Translations under genes and position numbers: made by a program
Notes under the pieces: generated by a model
Databases searched by the model: none
Told to the model about the DNA's origin: nothing
The model's input: only the letters and a program-made list of their open reading frames with translations
Assembly (NCBI GenBank): GCA_001910725.1
Contig: MJGA01000001.1
Span: 1,426,001 to 1,490,000 of the forward strand
Direction: 5' to 3'
DNA: 64,000 bases
DNA from: Phanerodontia chrysosporium
Taxonomy: Eukaryota > Basidiomycota > Agaricomycetes > Polyporales > Phanerochaetaceae
Shown: positions 32,561 through 44,397 of the stretch, piece by piece
Numbering within the stretch: position 1 is the first letter of the stretch
Layout: each line of letters starts with the position of its first letter

Positions 32561-35500
32561 ATGGCGGGGAGCTTTGTTCAATCCCCGTCTGAACGGGATA
32601 CGCAGGGTTTTGGTGAGTGCCATACACCTATATGCCTCCGTTTGACCATGACGTTGCCTTCTTGCCTCTGGGACAGATGACAGCTTCTCTGTAGGAGGCG
32701 GCAACGCTCAGAGCGACCTCATTCAACGCTACTTGGAACAGTAAGAGCCCATCCTACATGATCATTGCCGAATGCTCACAGAAGAACGCAGGGCAATTAG
32801 TGGCATAGTTCGAGAGCAGGTGAGATCCCTTCTGTTATTTCCGAGGCCTCGCTTTCGCTAACATACCGAATTATAGCTACAGAAATTACCCGTCGGAAAT
32901 CGACGAGTTCGGCGAGGATTCACCCAAGTGCAAGAACGACATGGCAAGTGAAGTGTCTCGTTCGTTGGGTCACTAAGTCTGATACTCGATTGTGATTCCA
33001 GGAGCAAACGAATATAATCCAGGAGAAGCCTTTAATGTATTCGAAGAGTAAGTCTGCGAAGACGGCCTTGAAGAGCCTGCTCTAACTTGCTCCCCATTGC
33101 AGACAAATAATACGTCTCGACTACCAGGTATACAGTGGCCATGACTTCGCCTTGGAGGCGTGCTTGTCTGATGCGCCTATAACAGCTGCGAGAGCTTTCC
33201 AACAAAACCCGGAAACTTGGAAGCTCCGTTGGTATTCTCTCGGCATCATCTCGTTTACGGGAGCGGCTAGGCCGAGTCTTGCATCTTTTTCGAGAGAATG
33301 CTGCAAGTCTATTCCCACAGACTGTACGTAAGAAGGCATTTGAGCCTTCTGTCTTCCGTCGACTGGCCTCAAGACGGCGTGGTTTCCTCGACTCTCTGAA
33401 CCTCGCTGCCCACGCAGCTGACCTTGTGCCCAAGGACTTTCCCCTCGAGCTCCAGCTATTCTCGCAAGATGTGTCGACCTTGTTGGAATGTTTTAGCCAG
33501 TTCCCCGAATTCCTCGATGAGATTCCCAACCGATCACTCAGCAGTGATCTCACGGTGAGTAGTTTCACATATGTCAAGTGCCACTGCATACATTTACAAT
33601 CATCCCATTCATAGTACTGGGCCAAGTCCTTGGACGAACTCGAAGGTATCTTTCATTTCTCATGTGCTAGACTAGTAGCTGATACAACCCACAGGGGACT
33701 TAAAGAGCCATGCAGTACAAGCTTACTTGTATGACTCGATGGCAGACATTGGTGAACGCCTCGATCGCATTACAGACAGGTTCATCCCCGCGTTCATTTC
33801 AATTGGTAGTGTTTTTCTGGGGCCAGTGTATAAGTGGCAAGTCTGACTGACATATGTTCAAGGCATCCCAACAATCCGTGCATCGCAGGATCACTCCGGT
33901 GACAACCTCATCAACTTGTCTGCCGTTGCCACATTCTTCGCGGGTGTCACCGCCACAATGCTTCAATACACATGGGAATTTAGACCTCGTAGTAGACTGT
34001 CCGACTCGGTAAATTTGTTCTGGTTCATTGCTCTTATCTTCAGCATCAGTTCTGCAGTGAATAGCTTGCTGGGATTAACTTGGACTGAATCAATATTGTG
34101 AGTGGGTGATATCTTCCTGGAAGGCTTTGGACGTCACTGCTGACCTATCGCCTGCACTTCATGCCTAGTCGTTCCCCAGACCACCTCGTCCCCTGGTGGG
34201 TGCTGATATGGGTAAAACGTTCTCCGATTGCCTTTCTGGTGATGTCTGTAGCATGCTTCTTTGTCGGACTGGTGCAATTTGCCTATTTGTCAGATCAGGT
34301 GAGCTCCAGGGATCGAGGAATTTGTGGGATGAATAACAACTTTTCTTTTGAACTGTGCTAGGCTGAGACAACACGGGTGTTCACCACTGTACTAGCAGCT
34401 TTGTCCTGCTTCGGGCTGGTGGCAATGTCGGCCTGGTTTGCCTGCGAGTGGTGGATCTACACAAGCTACGGAGGACATTTGTGGCTGGCAGATGTTCTGA
34501 ACCAGCTGAAGAAGAAGGTTAAAGCTGCCGCGTTGCACATGTGGAGAGCTGTCCAACCTCGATCTATTTGGAATCATGGAAAGCTGCTCATCTTAGGAGA
34601 CGGTGAGGACATCATTGTTCTTGTGTGAGTCGGCCTGTAAAGTCTAATGTGACGGTTTAGCAGAGCACGACGTGGAATCAGGAGAAGCCATGGGTACAAG
34701 AATAGGGCTTCATCGTCGTACCACGCCGCAAACCGAGAACAAAGGCTCCTTTTGGTTAGCACTTGACAAAGATTTGATGACGAAAGAGGAGATTGCCACA
34801 TACCGCTGGCAAGAAGCACTGCGACGCATCCGTGTACAAAAACTGCAGGAGCTCGGCAAGCAGAAGAACGAGAAGCTCAGCATCCTCACGCATACTAGCA
34901 GCAACGTGCGCTTTAGCAGCATCATGGATACTGTAAACGTTGCGAAGTTAGAACGAATGGCCATAGCCCATGAGCTACAGACTCAGGAAGCTCATGAAGC
35001 AGTCGTACATTTCCTGCAGTTCTCGCCAGATGGAAAATCACTCGTAACGTCTAGGTAATATTCTCGTGAATTATTTCTTCAATTCCACTGATGATTATCA
35101 CAGTCTAGACAGGCGATCATTTGTGCTGAACATTGCGGTACGTTCTCGATACTTTGCACCGACTCGGATCGAGGTGTAGTAAACGTCACCTCAGGAGAAT
35201 GACATCCAACGAGAGAAGATCATCCCGCACCCCGCGGGATCAGGTATTGTCCATCAGGTCGAATGGTGTGTCTGTCGTTACCGAGGCCCTAAGAATCGCG
35301 CCTCATCACAAGGCTAGGGCAACACTGCCAGCAGGAGACGGACACGTCCTCGCCATGCGCCGCAATCGCGATATATCGCTCTGGAAACGAGTGAGTCTTG
35401 ACCTCCACATGTGACGGTTGTTTCAAACGGTACTAGGAAGGACGGTGTATGTGGAATTCAGCGCGGCCTGTGGACCACCCTGTTCGGTCAGTCAGATGGT

Positions 35501-36864
35501 ATGACTCTGGTACTAAAGGTTAGTCGAACCACGTCTAAGGTAAAAGCCAGAAGACTCGCTCATGACCCACACCGAAATTATGCAGACCTAAAGTGTCTCT
35601 CTGTTGAAGGAAGCAAAGTAGTCGCAATAGTACGTACAAAACCTTCTCGGCCGCCAGAACTGCTGAACGAACGTAGTATCACAATCAGGCTCTGAATGGC
35701 AACGTATGCATGCTGTATGGGTTTTGCTTACGAGATGTACTCACTTCCACTCAGGACGACAAGGCCTACAACATCATTAGTCTGGAAGTCAAAGACATCG
35801 CAATAACGAAAGACTCCAAATGGATGCTCTGCGTTGGCAGATACGAGGGCGGCAACAATCCATCCGCCACGGAGAAACGGAAGCATGAGATCGTCCGTTA
35901 GTAGCATCTCGTAATACCGCGAACCACATCATCTTTTTCAAACCTATTGCAGTGTATGATATAGCACGGGGCAAGATAGTTAAGTGAGCTCAAGCGTTCC
36001 ACCGTTGTCTCGTCGGGGGCTAGTAGCAGACTACTAACTGACTCTGACTTCAGACGAACTCCCGTGTTCCATGAGATTTGCAACATCACTCTCGCTCGCG
36101 ATAACCGCCTCGCCCTAATCAGTTATGAGAACAAGGTATCGTACCCTGGGGCGTGCCTCCCTTGACGTGTATTCACAACGATGAAGGCACCTCCACAACT
36201 CTGGGGCTTTCATGCCGTCACTTCCAAAGGCAAGGAAGACTGGGATCTCGTATTGAAGCACACATATCTGCCACGAGAACGCACGTTGTTTGCGGGCTTA
36301 CCTGCGATCCTGGGCGGAGATCGCGACCGTCTCGTCCTCAGAGCGGGCACCAGTACGCATTGTTTATTATTATCCCAAGGGGTTGCCCGTCTAACTTCAG
36401 CAATAGCGGGCGATATCCACGTGTGGCATCGCGACATGGGGTCCATTCTCTATTGCATTCGCGCACCAGAGAATTTCGGGCACCTCACATCGTTCACCTG
36501 GAACCGCTGGTCGGACGATTGGATGTTTGCCACGGGCACGCACGAGGGTGCCGTCCACATCTGGCGAGTCTGTGAGAAAGAACCGGAGCAAACGCCACGT
36601 AGTCCTTCGTCTCCCCTCTGGTCTCCTTCTTCACGCACGCCTAGCTTCTCGTCGCGACCCATGATGTCCAGAGGCGAATCGGCGAGAGAGACCTCGTTAG
36701 CCCAGGATCGCCATGGCATCAACTACAGTCGCAGTGGGAGCCTTTCTTCGGGGAACACTCATCTGAGGGGAAGCACGAATAGCTCCGCGACTGAAGGTAT
36801 CGACGAAGAAGACGATACATCGGGAGGTGATGGAGATAATGGGGATGACGATGACGATAACTAA
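32561..36864 (+). CDS. Coiled-coil, four-helix membrane, WD40 protein, copy C
   Basis: About 23 exons encode about 1,011 residues. Exon lengths of the core (25, 369, 31, 111, 235, 130, 241, 394, 34, 71 nt) nearly repeat those of copy A. Order: short coiled coil, 'LRELSNKTRKLGSSVG', membrane helices 'VATFFAGVTATMLQ', 'FWFIALIFSISSAVNSLLGL', 'FLVMSVACFFVGLVQFAY', 'LSCFGLVAMSAWFACEWW', a linker with 'SFWLALDKDLMTKEEI', WD40 blades 'VVHFLQFSPDGKSLVTSR', 'DIHVWHRDMGSILYCI', 'WMFATGTHEGAVHIW', and an acidic tail. The intron after 32943 has a GC donor. The join of exons 2 and 3 (32740/32782) is out of phase by one extra base with ATG 32561; one sequencing error or a different first exon would explain this. 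Confidence 0.8.
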
Positions 36865-37004
36865 TGCATACGATTACCTGCCTCTCGAGAACGATATCCA
36901 TAAGCTGTCAGAGACATGCACACTACCGTTGGCGATCAGCTGGAGTTCCCGTAGTAATAGAATATATATAGATGAGAACAAGCAAAATGCATATGTTGGA
37001 CAGT

Positions 37005-39632
37005 CTAGCTGCACCATACGGCGACGTGCCCGTCAGCCCCCGCACTGACCAGCCAAGGCTGTTTTGGAACCCATTTGACCTGGAGGACTCCAAGTCCCTC
37101 GCGTACCTGATGACCACGCAGGATCTTCAGCGGGACTATTAATGGATCCGTCATGAGATCATTGTACACGCGCGCGTGGAAGACCTGGATGGAGCCATCA
37201 TCGCTGCTCGACGCAAAGAGCGGGTACGTCGGGTGGAATTGAAGGCTGCGAATAGCGCGGCTGTGGTACCGGAGAATCTTGTAGGGTTTGTCCGAGAGTT
37301 CGAGGTCGAACCAGCACAGCTTGCGGTCGTAGCCTCCTACGATAAGGTGGTCTCCCAGCGGATGTACGTCCATGGAGGAAATCCACCTGATACCAGGCTG
37401 CAGAGTCTTGAGAAGTTTCTGCTCTGCGAGGTTGTATATCCTGACATAGCGTTGGGTCTACGCAAATCATTCGTCAGGTACAAACGGCAAGGGACAGTCT
37501 AGGAGGGTACATACCGCGACGAAGAAGTGTGGTTTGGTGGGGTGGAACTGAACAAGCTGAACTGCCCCCTTAACTTTCTTGAACGGCGCCTGTGAGTGTC
37601 TCCGTGAGATCTGGTGGATCCAAACACCACCCTGGCCTTCGCCGCTCGCTATTGCATACTCGCGTGAGAAAATCGCACTAAATTGTGAATGATATGCACT
37701 GACCGACTGTCGCCAAGTAATCGCCCCGCCTGTGCCAGGCCACTTGTTTTGGCAAGCCCGAGTTCGACGGTAAACTGACCGTAAGGATAGGCGAATCTGA
37801 GGTAGATGCAGCAGCTGAGACGGACTGCCATTTGACTGGAGACGGTGTAACTGGAGCGGGAGGTAGCTGAGATGGCGCGAGGACCGCTTGTGTCGCCACT
37901 AAGACGGAGTTTGATAGATTTGGTGGGATGATGAAGTGCAGCTGTTCTTCACTAGAAAGATATTAGTCATCGTGCCATATATACCATAGGAGACTTACGT
38001 TGCAACAACCAGGAAGCAAACATCGGTACGGGGACACCACTCCACGGCGCCAACTTTGCCCTTGAACTTCCAGCTCTTGACGGTTTTCCCAACGACTACC
38101 TCCCACATATTAACTACCCCATTTTCGTCACCACTTGCAGCCCATGTACCGTCGGGGCTGATACTGATGCTGCGCGTCCTGCTGTTGTCGTGAAGAACCT
38201 CGAGCGACTTGTAGACAGGGAATGGTTTCAGGCTGCTGGGGCTGGGTAGTTTCGGGATAAGGCTGTCCGGATTAATCTGCAGCTTAGTGCGCGTGACACG
38301 AGGAGCAAGGTAGAGATCGAGCTGCCTCTGGAACCGTTCCTGGATGAACTGGTCGTACGCAGGCACCAGACGTAGCGCAGAGTATTTCTGAGGGAGGAAC
38401 TCGCGTTCTCGATCTTCCTTGTCGGTCTCTTCCCACTTCTTCTTCTCCTCTTCCGTCGGCAAATACTCCTCTGGCGGGTTGTAGGATTCGGCATGCGTAG
38501 GAAGACGCGGCTTCGGCGCCGGGAGCGGGGGAGGCTGATTCGAAGGTTCTTCAGCCCAAATATTGTAGAACTGAGGCTTGTCTGACGCTGTCTTCGGCTT
38601 ATTGGGAATGATGCGGCCTTGCCGGATTGCGCGGACAATCTTCATGACCTATTAAACAGATCAGTATGTCAACTAAGAGTCATAATAGGCGAGCGTACCT
38701 TCTGCTTCTCCCACTTACTCGGAACCCAGCGACGCTTTGGCTCAGGAGCAGCAGACAGCGGCATGATCTCCTCCTTCCCCTTTCCAGTGAACCATTCAAC
38801 CGTAGGTTCGTACGGGTCATAGCCCGCGTCAGGATTTTCATTCTCCTGCAGCCTACGGATGAGATCCAACTCTTCAGCCGTTAGAGGCTTGTCCATCTGA
38901 GCCTTCTCGTCGAAAGCAGATGTCCTGATTCCAGTAAACCAACAGTTATGAGCACTAGAGATGTTGATGAACATACCATGCCTCTGGGTCTTCAACAGTC
39001 TTCAGGAACTTGTCAAGCTCATCTCCCCGTGCAGGACGCAAGACCTTCTTCCCATTAATATCGTACCCTATATGCGGCAGATCGTCGTACCAATGCATGG
39101 GGATGTTTCCGACACGATTCGGAGTCTATAATGCGGTCATTTTCAGCTACTAGGGACCATTACTGGAGAGAGTACGTACATCCTCGGTCGACGAGTCCGA
39201 ATCGTAGTCGGGCTCTATCGCTGGATAGACTCGCTTTGGTTGACCAGTAATGTCAGAGACGATAGTTTTTGGTTTCGGGAAGGGGTGTATGCTGTCGTCG
39301 GAGAACTCGTCCTCGCTTTCGTCGGGTTCTTCCTCGTCTTCATCCTCATCCTCTTCGTCCTCTTCATCCTCTTCGTCACTTTCCTCCGCGTCGGCATCCT
39401 CCTCTCCTTGCTCCTCGTCCTCGGTGTCGCTTCCCGTATCGATTTCCGGAAATTGGTCGACCTGCTCGCCGTCGGACTCCTCGCCCGCATCCTCTCTCTC
39501 GTCCTCGCTCTGCATCTCTAGCCCGACGCTTTGCGAGAAGGTACTCTCCTCCGCAAAGGGCTTCACCTGCTCCTCATCATCTCTCGTACTCGCGCGCCGC
39601 TTCTTCGATTTTTTGGTGTCTTGGTTGGCCAT
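37005..39632 (-). CDS. ERB1: Ribosome biogenesis protein ERB1 (BOP1)
   Basis: Seven exons (39632-39180, 39125-38977, 38924-38699, 38648-37999, 37951-37704, 37648-37515, 37457-37005) encode 770 residues in phase. The order is a basic start, a long acidic region, the BOP1NT domain ('[20 protein letters not shown]', '[19 protein letters not shown]', 'YDLYLAPR'-type helix) and a seven-blade WD40 domain ('[19 protein letters not shown]', '[19 protein letters not shown]', '[20 protein letters not shown]', ending '[12 protein letters not shown]'). ERB1 joins Nop7 and Ytm1 (the PeBoW complex) in 60S subunit maturation and 27S pre-rRNA processing in the nucleolus. The length matches the fungal family. 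It shares a 171-bp promoter gap with ARP4. Confidence 0.95.
39328..39385. repeat. Acidic codon repeat in ERB1
   Basis: A run of TCC/TCT/TCG/TCA triplets on the plus strand (GAG, GAA, GAC, GAT on the coding strand) encoding an Asp/Glu stretch, as in other ERB1 N-termini. It creates long false open frames on the other strand. Confidence 0.8.
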
Positions 39633-39803
39633 CCCGTCGACGAGCAATGAGAGACAGAGAGAGCGAACCTGTCGGTGAAGCAGAAGCGGGCGCCTACGAA
39701 ATTTCTTGCGACGCCAGATCTGATCGGGCGAAGCGAACGCCTGGTACGCTCAACTTGGACGCGCTCACCCATCCCAGCCCATTCCCACATCCTTGCGCAT
39801 AAA
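39633..39803. promoter_or_regulatory. Divergent promoter of ERB1 and ARP4
   Basis: 171 bp separate the two start codons; both genes need a promoter here. It suggests coupled expression of a ribosome-assembly factor and a chromatin-remodelling subunit, which is inference. Confidence 0.55.
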
Positions 39804-41596
39804 ATGGTTAACTACGGAGGAGGTACGACACGTATTCTCAGAAATAGTTTCTTCTCTGACAAACATAATGTCGTGCAGACGAAGTATCCGCCCTTGTTCT
39901 CGACATAGGCACTTCCACGATCCGTGCGGGGTATGCTGGGGACGACACGCCAAAAGCGGTCATTCCAACGTGTTATGGCTACACCGAGGAGCAAGCAGAT
40001 GGGGATGTGGCTATGGAGGGGGCTGAGGAAGGCGCGCAAGTCCCTCAGAAGAAGACAAAGTTATACGTTGGGCAAAGTGGCCCTTCAGTTTGGAGAGCTG
40101 GGATGCACGTTTCCCATCCCGTACAGAATAGCCTTGGTATGTGCCGTGAATATCATACAGGAATATTTATGTGTGACAGGTTGGCTTCTCCTATCGCAGT
40201 CACGGACTTTGCTCCCATCCCCACACTCGTCGCACACGCATTCAAGGACGTGATGCGCACAGACCCTTCCGAACATCCTGTGCTTGTGACAGAACCAGCA
40301 TGGAACACCCCGGAGAACCGCGAACGGATGGCGGAGATTATGTTCGAAGAATTCGATGTCCCGGCGTTTTACATCGCCAACACTGGCGTACTGAACGCGT
40401 ACGATCTCTATGCATTGTCTCGTAGCCCATGCTGATGGGGATGTGAAGTTTCGCCGCAGGCAAGGGCTCTGCACTCGTCATTGATGTCGGACAGTCCACA
40501 GCAAGCGTTACACCGATAGTTGACGGCTTTGTCCTCCGGAAGGGTAAGCCATGTGCGAGCGAGTGGGCGTGCGGTCACTTAAATTTGTTGTTGATGTTTA
40601 GGACTTGCATTCTCTGGACTTCCACAGCTGATATATGCTCACGCCAAACACATACTGACGACGCCACAGCCTGGTCGCCCAGGCATTCAACTTATCCCTC
40701 ATCAATTGATTGCGAACAAGCAGGTACGTGCGGTGGATCTATCCCGAACGCGTTTGGTGACTAGTCTCGTTCAGCCCGTTGACCCAGGACTCCCGCCCAA
40801 GTTCACTCTTCGCGAAGATCGCGTCCCAGGCGTGACCGACACGTGGCGGGCGTGGTATGAAGCTCGCGAAGTAGAGGAGTGGGTACAGAGCGTCGCCGGT
40901 GTGCTCGACCAGGGCTGGAACGATCAGTACGCCTATACCTCTTCAGTAGTAATGTGACGCGTACTCACCACTGCCGCAGGGTCGCTATGCAGCGCGGCCA
41001 AAGACATTACGAGTTCCCGACAGGCTACAACACTTACTTCGGACCGGAGCGCTTCAGCGTCGGCGAGCTATACTTCTCGCACTCGCCTCAGCTCATCGTG
41101 CGTTTTCAGTCGCATCTGGGGCCATGATACAGGCTCACCCGATAACACCTAGGCCTCGAACCCCAACCTCCCGAAGACGATACCCGCACTCATTTCGTCA
41201 GCTCTGGGCGCGTGCGACCCGGATATCCGCCAGGTCCTCCTAGGCAACATCGTACTTACTGGCGGTGGAAGCATGCTCTCCGGCTTTGCTGACCGCCTCA
41301 GCGCAGAACTCCAGCGGAACGTGTCTCATGTGAGTTCCGCAGCCTCTGAGCTTAACGAAGTACTAAGGGCTATGGGCGTGCAGGTCAAGATTCATGCTCC
41401 AGGTAATCCTTCGGAGCGTCGATATGGGGGCTGGCTTGGGGGGAGCATTCTTGCTAGTCTCGGCACTTTCCACCAATTGTGGATCAGCAAGGAAGAGTGG
41501 AAGGTATGTTGCGTTCTAGTAACTTAGTATCGCACATCGTTGATTCATCTTATTCAGGAGCATGGCCGAGCTATCGTTGGGCAGAGGTGTAAGTAG
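39804..41596 (+). CDS. ARP4: Actin-related protein 4 (INO80/SWR1/NuA4 subunit)
   Basis: Ten exons (39804-39822, 39879-40136, 40200-40398, 40449-40543, 40602-40723, 40775-40926, 40980-41097, 41153-41329, 41384-41503, 41558-41596) encode 432 residues, the normal Arp4 length. Actin-fold landmarks: 'ALVLDIGTSTIRAGYAGDD', an acidic insert after 'YGYTEEQ', 'TEPAWNTPENRERMAEIMFE', 'NTGVLNAFAAGKGSALVIDV', 'NIVLTGGGSMLSGFADRL', 'RRYGGWLGGSILASLGTF' and the Arp-type end 'VGQRCK'. Arp4 binds nucleosomes as part of nuclear remodelling and acetyltransferase complexes. The insert and the short helix after 'VDPGLPPKF' separate it from actin and Arp1-3. The first exon encodes only six and a third codons. Confidence 0.95.
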
Positions 41597-42235
41597 GCAT
41601 TGTATCGCTGTAATGTTTGATACCCTTGTTGCTGCATTCCTGAGCTACGTGCACACGGAATCTCGAGAAGGAGGCATTCAATTGCTTGGTGAGTGTACAG
41701 GGTGGTTTTTTACGCAACATGAAATAATCCTACGGGTATGCACCGACTACGGGAGGAGCTTACGTTCTGTGTGGTGGTGCAGTCCCCTACGAGGGGTGGA
41801 GGGTGGTGTCCATCGATGACCGGGGGAGAGGCGAGAAGCGCTGCTTCCGCTTCTCCCTGCGCCAAACCATTGCCCTGCACAGATCCGCCAACAACTGTCC
41901 CCATCTCCAATCGACCGAGATCCACAGACGCATAGGAACGCCAGAAGAGAACAAGACACGTGAGACGCCCGAGCCAACGAATTGGCAAGTAGAAGGAAGA
42001 GAAGGAGAGGAAGCGACGGCGACCGCTCTGGGATACATGCAAGTGTCCGTGTCAGAGATGCGCTCGTCAATAATTAAGTTAAAAGGAAAGGGGGGTGGGA
42101 GAGAAAACCGCGCACAGCTGATGGCGAGGGGAGGGTGAATGCCGGATGCCGTCGTTGGGCCAAACATACAAATACATCGAAAGAAAGAGAGCTCCAAGCT
42201 GTGCTGCTGCTGCTGCCAGAAGTGCTGGTGAATGC
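41597..42235. other. Convergent intergenic region
   Basis: 640 bp between the stops of ARP4 and the next minus-strand gene. Overlapping short frames on both strands carry no recognised protein. Expected to contain both poly(A) sites. Confidence 0.55.
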
Positions 42236-43657
42236 TCAGAACGCCTCGACGCTCTCCCGCCGCTCGCGGGCATCGAGCAGAGCGCCAAGAGCGCCAATAG
42301 CCTTGCGACGGCTGCGAGTGGCGAAGTTCTTGGGGATGAGTTCTTCGTTGTTCGACGGGGGGCCGAGCGGCTGGCGCACGGGAGTCGCAACAAGCCGCTG
42401 CACAGACGGCGGGGCAGCCGAGACAGCGATTGCGGGAGCGCGTCCAATGCCGAGACCCTCGTAAAGCTTCTTCGAAGCCTCCTCGCGGGGAGACAAGGGA
42501 GGGGCTTCACCGAGAGAAGACGATGTACGAGGGGTGCTGGGCGTGGAACCCGACTTCGAGGAAACAGACGAGCTGTCATCGCCATCGGCACCGTCAGCAT
42601 CGACTGCTACAGCATGAATGGGTTGAGATGCCGCCGGGGTGAACTGCAGCGCAGGGGGGCGCGTCTTGATGGGGCTGTTCGCAGGCGAGGGACGCTCAAT
42701 GGGAGGTGGCGTGATCTTCACCAGAGGAGATGATACCGCACGATTGCCACTAAGGACGGAGTTGTTACCGCTGCGCCTCCATGAAACAGCGGCATCAGAC
42801 TTTGACGGGTTGGGAGAAGTGATGCCGTTCGGGTTACCAAGTGACGTGCCACCAGAGATGGTGTTGGTGAAGTTGGGCGTAGCAGGGGTCTTCAGGTACG
42901 CCGGCATGTCCTCCTCACCGCCGAACTGTCCGGATGGTGGCAAACGACTACCGAAGCGACCACCGAGAGCAGCGGTCATGGGGACTTGCTCTTCTCCAAC
43001 AACACCAAGCATGGCACGGAGTTGGTCGGCCTGATTGGCACGGCGGGCTTGAGCAGCCATGACGTTGGAGCGCAGATCAAACGATGCGTTGGCCGGGCCT
43101 GCGGTCGCAGGCGGGGCGAAGCCCGCCGTAGCCCGGCGCTGCGGGGCCTGCTGACGCTGGCGTTGCGCTTGCGCAATCAGTTCATTCTGGTATTGCTGGG
43201 CCTGATTGCGAGAGAAGGGTTATTGTTCTGCGCGAGTCAATTAAACCCAGATTGAACCCACCTGCAGGCGCGCTATCTCCATCTGCATCATCTGCAACTG
43301 CAAGGCTTGCATTTGCACCTGGGGATCCACGTAGCCATTGCCATTCAAGCCCATCATCTGCTGCTGAGTGAAGCGATTGGCCACACCGTCAACGGCGGCG
43401 GTCATCGGGTGCTGCTGCATGTGGTTCATGTTGTTATGGATATAGAGGTTCTGTGAAACCATGTCGGCGAGATCCTCGTCTTCTTCGGCAAAGGCATTGC
43501 CATGAACAGGTGGAGAGTAGCGAGGAATGTTAAACGCGCCAGTGGGAGCAGCGGTATGGGGGACGTTCCCGACTGGGCCAGAGACGGAGCGGACGCCTCC
43601 TGTGCGGAGACCTGCGAGGAGAGCAGCGCGGTTGTTGGGTGCGGGGGTAGAGGCCAT
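42236..43657 (-). CDS. Conserved basidiomycete protein, low-complexity, unknown function
   Basis: Exons 43657-43262 and 43201-42236 join in phase to 453 residues. It starts 'MASTPAPNNRAALLAGLRTG' and contains an asparagine/glutamine/methionine-rich stretch around residues 85-145 that becomes a coiled coil ('MQALQLQMMQMEIARLQAQQ'), 'SNVMAAQARRANQADQLRAM', long serine/proline-rich segments with SP and TP sites, and a basic motif near the end ('ATRSRRKAIGALGALLDARE'). I remember similar proteins as unnamed conserved Agaricomycete sequences. The many SP/TP sites suggest phosphorylation and the coiled coil an RNA- or vesicle-linked scaffold, but that is guesswork. Orientation and intron are well supported. 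Confidence 0.7.
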
Positions 43658-44397
43658 TTCGATGCAAGTAGTGGATTCCAAAAGACAGGTAGGTATCAAC
43701 TGGCGATTTCAGACGGGGAGCACGGAGGGTGGGCAAGAAAATAGGTAATGAATATACAGCTGTTGAGGAAGGTGCGCTTTGGTCAGAGTCACGGCCATAA
43801 AGGGAGGGAAAATTGAGTAAATACCGGGCGAGCGTGAATTGAGCTAGAGTTCCGGGTAAGCTACGGAGGGGAATACGTCTATCTCTCTCTCTGGGAGGGG
43901 TCTAAGCGTCGTGCGTGGGGGGCGGGTCTCTGGAGGGCGGGGAAAAGAGCCGGGTTGGCGATTAGACGAGTGGCAGAAGAAGCAGACTGTTTTCTCGAGA
44001 GTATAAAGAGGATAGAGAGTTATATATGCTAAAGAGAAGTGAAGACAGAGAGAGACAGAGAAAACGAGAAGAGGCCACCGATGAAAGGTCAGAGAGAGAG
44101 ACGACGAGGATCAAAACACCGCGCGCGAAGGCCACAGCCATACCATTGCTGGACCCCGGACACCGCTCCCTACTCCGCTTTGCCCTCACGGTATTCGGCA
44201 TCGAATCATTCGTTTCGATGAGCATATCAAGTTTCACAGCAGACGTCACGACCACTGGGATACTGTACAACAAAAGATGGATTGTCGTATTGTATGCAGT
44301 GGGACGCCCCTGAGGCAAAGGACAAAAAGTACAGACCACGTGTGGGTTCCTCGCCCGGCCCCAACCCACAAAGGTACGGATCGGCTTCCGCGCAGAC
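43658..44397. other. Long 5' region of the preceding gene, purine-rich
   Basis: 740 bp between the start of the unknown protein gene and the stop of TRS20, both on the minus strand. Around 44020-44110 there is a purine-rich (GA) stretch on the plus strand, CT-rich on the coding strand, typical of fungal promoters and 5' UTRs. No gene seen. Confidence 0.5.

Noticed and set aside
39240..39802. Serine-rich and arginine-rich plus-strand frames near 39.3 kb
   Set aside because: They are translations of the reverse of the acidic codon repeat in ERB1.
44020..44110. A purine-rich GA stretch considered as a microsatellite
   Set aside because: The pattern is irregular, without a stable unit, and fits a CT-rich 5' region of the minus-strand gene.
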